The position numbers and the translations under genes are program-made. Below the pieces are notes generated by a model, which was given only the letters and a program-made list of their open reading frames with translations, searched no databases and was not told the origin of the DNA. A stretch of DNA of 5,780 nucleotides from an uncultured Bacteroidia bacterium (lineage in GTDB: Bacteria > Bacteroidota > Bacteroidia > Bacteroidales > Prolixibacteraceae), in contig CAIOOC010000103.1 of NCBI GenBank assembly GCA_903859795.1, positions 1 to 5,780 of the forward strand, written 5' to 3'. Below are positions 1-5,780 of this stretch, one piece after another (within the stretch, counting starts at the first letter, position 1; every line of letters begins with the position of its first letter).

Positions 1-3000
1 GTGTCAGAATTGTGGCAGTAATTAATCCTCCTATAATTACCACAGCCAAAGGTTTTTGGCTTTCGGAACCAATACCTGTTGACAACGCCGCTGGCATAAG
101 TCCGATTGAGGCCATAAGGGCTGTCATGATAACGGGTCTGGTCCTGACTTTCACGGCTTCAAGTATCGCATTATTAAGGACAAATCCCGACCGGATGTTC
201 TTATGAAATTGTGAAATCAGGATAACTCCGTTTTGTATACAAATACCAAAAAGGGCAATAAAGCCTACGCCTGCTGAAATGCCGAAATTAATTCCGGTCA
301 AATGCAGGGCAAGTATACCTCCAATCAGCGCAAAAGGGACATTTGCAATTACAAGTGAAGCATCTTTTATATTCCCAAACATAATGAAAAGGAGCAAAAA
401 GATCGCGATAAGACTAATTGGAACAACTCTAATCAACCGGTCTGTTGCCCTGACCTGATTTTCGAATTCGCCTGCCCACCCTATGCTGTACCCTTCCGGC
501 AGTTTTATTTGGTTTACGCGTTGCTGCGCCTCCTTGACAGTGCTTCCAAGGTCGCGGTCACGAACGGAGAATTTAACCCCAATGAATCTTTTGGTATTGT
601 CGCGGTAAACGAAAGCAGGTCCGGTAATTTTACGAATGGAACATACTTGTTTTAAAGGAATCTTGGTTCCGTTAAATGTGGGAACCTTCAGGTTTGCAAT
701 GTCGTTCTCATCCTTTCTAAATTCTTTGTCGTAGCGGATCCGAATATCAAACTTACGTTCACCCTCATATTTTTCAGTTGCTGTTTTCCCGCCGAAAGCC
801 ATTTCAAGCACTGTCTGAGCATCGATAGGCGAAACACCGAAGGCTGCCATCTTTTCCTGATCGAGAATTACGCTTATTTCGGGCTGACCAAGATTCCGCA
901 TCACGCCCAAATCACGAATTCCTTTAACATTCTGCATCTTTTCCACTACCTGATTTGCAATTGCATCAAGTTTAATGAAGTCATCACCATAAATTTTTAC
1001 CCCATTATCTGCATTGAAACCCGCTACAGCTTCGGCAACATTATCGATAATTGGCTGTGAATAATTAAAAATAATACCCTGGTAATTCTGAAGTTTTTTA
1101 TCCATCTGATCCACAAGTTCATCATAAGTTATTCTGCTCCTCCATTGGTCCCGGGGTTTAAGATTTACCTGCATCTGCACATAATAAAAACCGCTCGGAT
1201 CAGTTCCGTCATTGCTTCGGCCTGTCTGCGAGAGAACACCATTAACCTCTTCAAACTCATTAAGAACCTTTCTCAAATCAGCGACTCTTTTAACCGTCTC
1301 ATTAAGGCTTTGACTCATAGGGTATTTAGCCTCAACCCAGAGTGCCCCCTCATTTAGTTGCGGCATAAACTCACTGCCCAAAAATTTTGTAGAGGCAAAC
1401 GTAAGAAACATCACTAATAACGCTGCAGTCAGGCTAATTCGTTTATGAGTGAATGTCCAGGTAAAAGCCCGAACTGTAATATTATTCCAAAAATTAACAA
1501 AGAAATTATTTTTTTCTTTAACATCCTTATTCAAAAGCACATGAGCCAGAACAGGAACAAGTGTTAACGTGAAAATTAAAGCACCAAGAAGTGCAAATCC
1601 TAATGTGTAGGCCAGTGGTGCAAACATTTTACCTTCTACTTTCTCAAATGAAAAAATAGGAAGTAATGCTATGATAATTATAAGTTTGGAGAAGAATATT
1701 GCCTTACCTAACTCTGCGCCGTTCTTTTTTATTATGCTCCCTTTTGCGAGCTTGTTAAACTTTTCGTCGCCTACTTTTTTCCGCAAATGGTCAAGGGTCA
1801 CAAATAACCCCTCGACCATCACCACCGCCCCATCTATAATTATCCCAAAATCTACAGCTCCAAGGGATAACAAATTGGCAGTCATTCCTTTCAGTCTCAG
1901 GCAGAGAAATGCAAACATCAGTGAAAGTGGTACAATTACGGATACGACCAAAGTTGTGCGCCAACTGGCCATAAATAGAAACACAATGGCTGTAACTAAA
2001 ATAATACCTTCCAATACATTGTGCAGAACGGTATGGGTAGTATAATCCATCAGCACATCCCTGTCGTAGAAGGTTTCCAGCTTAACGTCTGAGGGTAATA
2101 TTTTATTGTTTAAATCACTGATTTTTTCTTTGATGCGGGTCAAAACCTCATGTGGATTTTCGCCTTTGCGCATCACGATTATCCCTTCAACAACATCGTC
2201 ATTCCCATCGAGACCAGTTTGGCCAACGCGCGGCAATGAACTTTCAATCACCCTGGCGATATGTTTTACGAGTATTGGGTTTCCGCTGGCATACTTTACA
2301 ATGATGTTCTCCATATCCTTTATTGACTGAAGAAGTCCTACACCACGCACAACATAAGCCTGACCGTTTTTCTCGATAACATCTCCACCAACGTCAAGAT
2401 TACTCTTGCTGACAGCATCGTAAACTTCCATTGGGGTGATGTCGTAGCTGGCGAGTCGATTAGGATCAACACTGATCTCGTATACCTTTTCCTGCCCCCC
2501 GAAAGCAACCAGATCGGCTACTCCCGGTACCGCACGTATCTGACGATCGATTACCCAGCTTTGGATGGTAAGTAAATCCCGTGTATCGCGTTTATCACTC
2601 TTTAAGATATAACGGAATATTTCGCCGGTTGGCCCGTATGGCGGCTGAACATCAGGTTCTACGTCTTTTGGTAATTGTATATTACGGAGCTGATTATTAA
2701 CCTGTTGTCTGGCAAAGAAATCTTCTACATCGTCCTCAAAAATAATTTTAATCACAGAGAGACCAAACATTGTTACACTCCTGACACTGGTTTTACGTTG
2801 GACAGAATTCATTGCTATTTCAATTGGAGTGGTTACGAAACGCTCCACCTCCTCCGCACTGCGTCCATTCCATTGTGTTACGACAATAATCTGGGTATTA
2901 GTTATATCCGGGAATGCCTCAATCGGCATTTGTTTAAATGCAATAGCTCCGGCAACAACCAATATGCTTACCCAAAAAAACGTAAACATTCTGTTTTTCA

Positions 3001-3037
3001 GGGAGAATGCGATAATATTTTTAATAAACTTGTTCAT
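1..3037 (-). CDS. czcA: CzcA/CusA-family heavy-metal efflux RND pump (3' end cut by window edge)
   Basis: Inner-membrane proton/metal antiporter, the motor of a tripartite efflux complex. Reading the minus strand from ATG at 3037 gives 1012 codons without a stop, running off the left edge. Family members have roughly 1020-1060 residues, so only the end of the last membrane helix and the tail are missing. Seen: a first membrane helix near residues 15-35, followed by FPDITN; a second membrane block from about 340; the relay motif DFGIIIDGAVVMVE at 396-409, where D396, D402 and E409 have the spacing of the proton-relay acids known in CzcA; EFMPQLNEGALW ending at W567; KPRDQW at 627-632; and RTRPVIMTA at 965-973 in the final helices. 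The acidic relay is typical of divalent-cation exporters. Two positions that align by eye with CusA metal-binding methionines are V568 and E669. The start lies 2 bases after the adaptor stop, implying translational coupling. Family assignment is firm; the metal is inferred. Confidence 0.95.
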   Translation of the reverse strand, partial: MNKFIKNIIAFSLKNRMFTFFWVSILVVAGAIAFKQMPIEAFPDITNTQIIVVTQWNGRSAEEVERFVTTPIEIAMNSVQRKTSVRSVTMFGLSVIKIIFEDDVEDFFARQQVNNQLRNIQLPKDVEPDVQPPYGPTGEIFRYILKSDKRDTRDLLTIQSWVIDRQIRAVPGVADLVAFGGQEKVYEISVDPNRLASYDITPMEVYDAVSKSNLDVGGDVIEKNGQAYVVRGVGLLQSIKDMENIIVKYASGNPILVKHIARVIESSLPRVGQTGLDGNDDVVEGIIVMRKGENPHEVLTRIKEKISDLNNKILPSDVKLETFYDRDVLMDYTTHTVLHNVLEGIILVTAIVFLFMASWRTTLVVSVIVPLSLMFAFLCLRLKGMTANLLSLGAVDFGIIIDGAVVMVEGLFVTLDHLRKKVGDEKFNKLAKGSIIKKNGAELGKAIFFSKLIIIIALLPIFSFEKVEGKMFAPLAYTLGFALLGALIFTLTLVPVLAHVLLNKDVKEKNNFFVNFWNNITVRAFTWTFTHKRISLTAALLVMFLTFASTKFLGSEFMPQLNEGALWVEAKYPMSQSLNETVKRVADLRKVLNEFEEVNGVLSQTGRSNDGTDPSGFYYVQMQVNLKPRDQWRSRITYDELVDQMDKKLQNYQGIIFNYSQPIIDNVAEAVAGFNADNGVKIYGDDFIKLDAIANQVVEKMQNVKGIRDLGVMRNLGQPEISVILDQEKMAAFGVSPIDAQTVLEMAFGGKTATEKYEGERKFDIRIRYDKEFRKDENDIANLKVPTFNGTKIPLKQVCSIRKITGPAFVYRDNTKRFIGVKFSVRDRDLGSTVKEAQQRVNQIKLPEGYSIGWAGEFENQVRATDRLIRVVPISLIAIFLLLFIMFGNIKDASLVIANVPFALIGGILALHLTGINFGISAGVGFIALFGICIQNGVILISQFHKNIRSGFVLNNAILEAVKVRTRPVIMTALMASIGLMPAALSTGIGSESQKPLAVVIIGGLITATILT

Positions 3038-3039
3038 TG

Positions 3040-4128
3040 CTAGTCATTTAGTGCATCGAAGATTAGAAGCTGGTTGTGTGTTATTACATTTTCTCCCTCT
3101 TTGAGACCTGAACTGATATAAGTCACATCGCCTACCTGCCGAAAAACCTCAACCTTACGTGTCTCCATGTTGAACCGATCTTTATAGGTGATAACAAAAT
3201 TTCGGCTTTTATCAAATATTACTGCACATGAAGGCACTGAAAGCATTTTCTCTTTAAGAGTGTTGCTAATCCTAACACTTGCCTTCATCTCCGGTTTAAG
3301 CAGAAAATCAGGATTATTCAGCTTAATTCGTACCTGCATCGATTTTGTTTCAGGATCGATAATATTAAAAATCTTATCGATCTTACCATTAAAAACTTTT
3401 CCCTGGTAACTAAATGTGGTCACCTGTGCATCGAAACCTAAATCGATCAGCTGAATATCTGCTTCACTGATATTTGCTATTGCCCATACCTCGTCTATCT
3501 GGGCAACATCGAAAATATTGTTCGTACGGTCATTCCGTAGGAGCATACCTTCATTGATAACTTTTTGAAGAATAAACCCACTTAATGGTGATCGAACTTC
3601 ATAAACTGCATTAGCCTTTAAACTATAAATCTTATAGGTCTCCTGCATTCTGTTTAGTTGAGATTCTGATTTTTCCAGTTGGCTCTTGGCTGTAATGACT
3701 TCACGTTCAGTATTTAGTTTTCCTTCATAAAGTTCCTGCACTGTTTTAAGGTTATTTCTTGCAACGACAACATCGCTTTTGGCATCATTGAGCTCCTTCT
3801 CAAAACCAGCAACTTCTGTACTTCTGATCGTTGCAAGCAACTGCCCCTTCTTTACATAGTCACCCAGTTCTACATATACCTTTGTAACGCTTCCTCCAAC
3901 TACCGGAAAAATTTCAATAAGTTTGTTGTTGTCAGCAGTAATTTTACCATAAAATTCCAGTTCGTTTTTCAATGGTTCAAGGGATACCTTGGCAAATGTT
4001 GTGGATTTAAGCATTGTATCGCTCAGGACAAAAGTCTTGGTGTCAGAGTTTGAACTTGTAGAATGGAGATTACATGAATAAACAGAAGCAGCGAATATAA
4101 CTATCAGTGCTTTGAAAAAATTTCTCAT
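3040..4128 (-). CDS. czcB: CzcB/CusB-like periplasmic adaptor (membrane fusion protein), lipoprotein
   Basis: Periplasmic adaptor of 362 residues that links the RND pump to the outer-membrane channel. The N-terminus has R2 and K6, a hydrophobic stretch 7-17 and Cys19 in the context VYSC, a plausible lipobox, so the protein is probably a lipoprotein. In order: the first half of the lipoyl-like barrel-sandwich at about 73-102 (GGSVTKVYVELGDYVKKGQ), an alpha-helical hairpin with coiled-coil character at about 105-172, the second lipoyl half at about 178-208 (VRSPLSGFILQ), a beta-barrel at about 213-290 starting DEVWAIANISEADI, and a membrane-proximal domain to the end. Apart from Cys19 it has only one cysteine (C301), two histidines (H22, H351) and no His-rich or clustered-Met N-terminal segment, so no obvious metal-loading site is visible. 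It is second in the operon, 30 bases after the channel gene, and its TAG stop is separated from the pump ATG by 2 bases. The family is clear; metal specificity is not. Confidence 0.94.
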   Translation of the reverse strand: MRNFFKALIVIFAASVYSCNLHSTSSNSDTKTFVLSDTMLKSTTFAKVSLEPLKNELEFYGKITADNNKLIEIFPVVGGSVTKVYVELGDYVKKGQLLATIRSTEVAGFEKELNDAKSDVVVARNNLKTVQELYEGKLNTEREVITAKSQLEKSESQLNRMQETYKIYSLKANAVYEVRSPLSGFILQKVINEGMLLRNDRTNNIFDVAQIDEVWAIANISEADIQLIDLGFDAQVTTFSYQGKVFNGKIDKIFNIIDPETKSMQVRIKLNNPDFLLKPEMKASVRISNTLKEKMLSVPSCAVIFDKSRNFVITYKDRFNMETRKVEVFRQVGDVTYISSGLKEGENVITHNQLLIFDALND

Positions 4129-4158
4129 AAAATCTGTAATTAATTAACTTTTAATATA

Positions 4159-5409
4159 TTAGAATATTTTTGAATTGGTTGTAAAGTTTATTTCTTCACA
4201 TGCATTCACCAGATTTTGAGCAAACTGGTAGTATTGCATCATTGTCGAATGATAGCTTTCCATGAAATCAGTGAATTCAATCAGTGATAAATTCCCATTT
4301 TTAAAATTTGTGAATATCCCATTTTGAACATCCTCAAGGTTCTGAAGGTAGGATTTAGTCAGGTAGCGGTAATTTGCACTGGCCTCCTTCCATTTCTTTA
4401 CTGACTGAAGAACTTCGGAAGTCACTTTATTACTTTGGATAGATTGTTGAACGGATGCTTCACTTAATTGGGCTCTGGCAATTTTAATATTCCCCTGGTT
4501 ACGGTTCCAAAGCGGGAGCGGAATTCCAAGGTTTAATCCAACTTCATTCTTGAATGTCCCTCCCCGTTGATCCCACAATGCCCCAATTGTGATATCAGGA
4601 ACAGCCAGTGATTTTTGCCATTTTACATTTAAACCCGAGACCTCAACCTGCTTTTGAGCAATCTTTAAATCGGTTCGGTTAGCCAATGCCATGTGATTCA
4701 ACGTATCCGGAAGTAATACTTTATCGTCCTGATAAACTATGATCTCGCCAGGTAATGGAACCGGAACAATATTCAATGTCAGACCTGTTATAAGGGAAAG
4801 TTTGCTTTGATACCCTATGATATTTTCGTACAATTGTGTTTTTTGATTCTTAAGATTCAATTCAAGGGACTGCAGTCGCACCAGGTCTTTCATTGGAATA
4901 TTCCCGTTCAAAACCTGTATCTGATGAGCAATAATCAGTGAATCGAGGTTCCCAAGTTGATTCATTATTGAACGGTATGACATATTCTGGTAATAAAGAC
5001 TGAAATAGGTTTGACGAAGTTGCAGCTTAAGATTACGCAGCAGGTCAGCAAATTCAAGACTGGCAACTTCTGCATTGGATCGGGCCATTGCCACTTCATT
5101 TCGCTTTTTCCCCCCAAGGTGTATTAACTGATCAAATCCGGCACTCTTCTCCCCTTCAGATCCAATATCGAAGGATTTCTTCCGTTCAGGGTTATATGCA
5201 TTCATGCCTAATGAAAAGTTAGGATTTTCCCAGGTACGTGCCTGTATAATTCCGGCCTGGGCCGCGTCGACATTGAATCGTGCAGCTAAAAGCTCGAGAT
5301 TATTCTTTAGGAAAAGCGATTCGCTCTCGTTTAGGGTAAGGGTGGTATCTTTCTGTGCATAAATATCTAATGCCAGAAGAAAGAAAAATAAAAATCCGAG
5401 GGTTCTCAT
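4159..5409 (-). CDS. czcC: TolC/CzcC-family outer-membrane efflux channel
   Basis: Outer-membrane channel subunit of 416 residues, a usual length for CzcC-type proteins, expected to act as a trimer. The signal peptide covers residues 1-18 (R2, then a Phe/Leu-rich core, ending IYA before Q19), giving the AQ junction common in Bacteroidota. There are two outer-membrane efflux repeats, about 27-210 and 238-405. The first contains ENPNFSLG (61-68) and FDQLIHLGGKKRNEV (92-106), matching the family motif around a conserved LGGKR-like turn. The second contains IPLPLWNRNQGNI (296-308), a hallmark of the CzcC branch, and NGNLSLIEFTDF (371-382). The helical segments between are rich in Gln, Asn and Leu, as expected of the periplasmic alpha-barrel. 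The ATG at 5409 is preferred because it directly begins the signal peptide; the sequence upstream is A-rich without a Shine-Dalgarno match. First gene of the operon. Confidence 0.94.
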   Translation of the reverse strand: MRTLGFLFFFLLALDIYAQKDTTLTLNESESLFLKNNLELLAARFNVDAAQAGIIQARTWENPNFSLGMNAYNPERKKSFDIGSEGEKSAGFDQLIHLGGKKRNEVAMARSNAEVASLEFADLLRNLKLQLRQTYFSLYYQNMSYRSIMNQLGNLDSLIIAHQIQVLNGNIPMKDLVRLQSLELNLKNQKTQLYENIIGYQSKLSLITGLTLNIVPVPLPGEIIVYQDDKVLLPDTLNHMALANRTDLKIAQKQVEVSGLNVKWQKSLAVPDITIGALWDQRGGTFKNEVGLNLGIPLPLWNRNQGNIKIARAQLSEASVQQSIQSNKVTSEVLQSVKKWKEASANYRYLTKSYLQNLEDVQNGIFTNFKNGNLSLIEFTDFMESYHSTMMQYYQFAQNLVNACEEINFTTNSKIF

Positions 5410-5437
5410 TGAAAACTTTTTAAATATTTTGTACCTG

Positions 5438-5450
5438 ATCTGACGCAGAT
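5438..5450. repeat. Short inverted repeat in the efflux operon leader
   Basis: ATCTG and CAGAT form a perfect 5-base dyad around ACG. It lies 29 bases upstream of the channel start codon, inside the predicted untranslated leader. It could be a small hairpin or half of a protein site; there is no run of T to suggest termination. Confidence 0.25.
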
Positions 5451-5465
5451 AAAGGAATTATTCGG

Positions 5466-5490
5466 AGGATATTCACAGATTGTCTATCCT
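5466..5490. repeat. Six-base dyad with 13-base spacer in the efflux operon leader
   Basis: AGGATA at 5466-5471 is matched by TATCCT at 5485-5490. The arrangement suits either a leader hairpin or a spaced binding site for a dimeric regulator. It sits between the candidate leftward promoter and the channel gene. The match is short and no known regulator motif is recognised. Confidence 0.25.
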
Positions 5491-5525
5491 TGCGTAAAAA
5501 GTTCAGAATACCTTTTAAGTGACCG

Positions 5526-5533
5526 CAAAAATA
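5526..5533 (-). promoter_or_regulatory. Candidate Bacteroidetes promoter -7 element for the efflux operon
   Basis: Read on the minus strand this is TATTTTTG followed by CGG, a full match to the Bacteroidetes primary-sigma -7 consensus TAnnTTTG. It would start transcription near 5520 and leave a leader of about 110 bases before the channel gene. No TTG-type -33 element is present at the usual distance, so the promoter could be weak or activator-dependent, or the match could be fortuitous in AT-rich DNA. Confidence 0.5.
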
Positions 5534-5654
5534 CAGAAATAAATTTGACTGCCTCCCTTTATCCGGAGAAGACAACTGGATCCATGTAGTTTAAAATTTA
5601 ACATTTTTTATCCTAATCAAATGGGATTACCCAAGAAAATGAGCATTGAACCTC

Positions 5655-5662
5655 TATCTTTG
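5655..5662 (+). promoter_or_regulatory. Candidate Bacteroidetes promoter -7 element for the divergent secreted-protein gene
   Basis: TATCTTTG followed by CAGA matches TAnnTTTG and sits 40 bases before the ATG at 5702, with transcription expected near 5667-5670 and a leader of about 30 bases. A TTG occurs at 5646-5648 but is too close to be the -33 element, and nothing suitable is seen at the normal spacing. Confidence 0.5.
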
Positions 5663-5674
5663 CAGAATGATTTA

Positions 5675-5687
5675 TAGTTTTAAACTA
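5675..5687. repeat. 13-base palindrome in the leader of the divergent gene, possible operator
   Basis: TAGTTTTAAACTA is a perfect palindrome around a central T. It lies directly after the expected transcription start of the rightward gene, a usual place for a repressor site. Related AT-rich strings (TAGTTTAAAA at 5587-5596 and ATTTTAAACC near 5712-5721) occur on either side. The low complexity means chance is a real alternative. Confidence 0.3.
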
Positions 5688-5701
5688 AAAATATTGAATG
5701 T

Positions 5702-5780
5702 ATGGTGGTGGATTTTAAACCCATGATTCTCATTATTCTCACTTTTTTATCATTTACCCTGTCAGGACAGGAGGTATTCA
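5702..5780 (+). CDS. Start of a divergent gene for a secreted protein (truncated by window edge)
   Basis: An open frame runs from ATG at 5702 to the right edge, with a second in-frame ATG at 5723. From 5723 it reads MILIILTFLSFTLSGQEVF, a hydrophobic signal-peptide core followed by SGQ, resembling Bacteroidota signal peptides that end in AQ or GQ. The 5702 start adds MVVDFKP, which supplies the positive charge (K6) usual before the core, so the longer form is slightly favoured. The mature protein lies outside the window and its family cannot be named. A likely promoter sits 40 bases upstream of 5702. Being divergent from an efflux operon, it may share its control, for example as an outer-membrane or periplasmic partner, but this is inference only. 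Confidence 0.6.
   Translation, partial: MVVDFKPMILIILTFLSFTLSGQEVF

Larger units (their letters stand above)
5410..5701. other. Divergent intergenic control region
   Basis: This 292-base gap separates the leftward efflux operon from the rightward secreted-protein gene, so it must hold the promoters for both. It contains TAnnTTTG-type elements facing outward in each direction, two dyads in the probable leader of the operon, and a 13-base palindrome just downstream of the rightward promoter. No convincing gene, tRNA or terminator is visible. No regulator gene lies within the window. Confidence 0.7.

Noticed and set aside
12..206. Plus-strand open frame of 64 codons at the left edge
   Set aside because: It is antisense to the conserved RPVIMTA end of the pump, so it is a shadow of that conserved coding sequence.
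1671..2045. Plus-strand open frame of 124 codons
   Set aside because: It lies antisense inside the relay and membrane region of the pump gene, whose minus-strand translation is a recognisable continuous RND protein. The plus-strand product resembles nothing I know.
1..3037. Possible frameshift or pseudogene, since no closed frame spans this stretch
   Set aside because: Hand translation stays open throughout, and codons checked at 145, 1018, 1354 and 1852 are all in phase with the start at 3037. The frame is simply cut by the window edge.
2675..3104. Two overlapping plus-strand open frames (2675-3043 and 2829-3104)
   Set aside because: Both are antisense to the N-terminal part of the pump and the end of the adaptor; they overlap each other and show no family motif.
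4129..4158. AT-rich gap between channel and adaptor genes with TTAATTAA at 4140-4147
   Set aside because: It is short, low in complexity, and shows neither a stem with a T run nor a promoter match, so neither a terminator nor a separate promoter is supported.
5540..5547. TAAATTTG, a second plus-strand match to the -7 consensus
   Set aside because: It is about 155 bases from the rightward ATG, overlaps the region of the leftward promoter, and lacks a -33 element. The 5655-5662 match is better placed.
5578..5585. TGGATCCA eight-base palindrome
   Set aside because: Too short and isolated to claim as a regulatory site.
5621..5677. Small plus-strand frame of 18 codons beginning MGLPKKMS
   Set aside because: It overlaps the likely promoter of the rightward gene, has no ribosome-binding signal and no recognisable feature.

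Overview
This window carries most of a three-gene heavy-metal efflux operon of the resistance-nodulation-division (RND) type, transcribed on the minus strand. The order is outer-membrane channel, periplasmic adaptor, inner-membrane pump, the same as czcCBA. A divergently oriented fourth gene begins at the right edge. The host looks like a member of the Bacteroidota. The composition is moderately AT-rich, both likely promoters resemble the Bacteroidetes -7 element TAnnTTTG, the starts lack a clear Shine-Dalgarno sequence, and the secreted proteins have signal peptides ending in the typical AQ or GQ.

Layout from right to left along the operon: an intergenic region (5410-5701) holds outward-facing promoter candidates and three small dyads. 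The TolC/CzcC-like channel occupies 4159-5409. After a 30-base AT-rich gap comes the CzcB-like lipoprotein adaptor (3040-4128). Two bases beyond its stop codon starts the CzcA/CusA-like pump (1-3037), whose frame stays open to the left edge. I translated the pump by hand as 1012 codons without a stop; only the extreme C-terminus is missing.

The three products should form one envelope-spanning complex. The proton-driven pump collects metal from the periplasm or cytoplasm, the adaptor bridges it, and the channel releases metal outside. The pump has the acidic proton-relay signature of divalent-cation exporters (D396, D402, E409). At two of the three positions where CusA has its methionine metal site it appears to lack methionine. 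Zn/Co/Ni/Cd-type export is therefore more likely than Cu(I)/Ag(I), but the actual substrate cannot be read from sequence alone.

On the plus strand, a gene starting at 5702 or 5723 encodes a secreted protein of which only the signal peptide is visible. No regulator, mobile element, RNA gene or CRISPR array is visible. I found no undescribed system here. The parts most worth a second look are the divergent control region and the truncated secreted neighbour.
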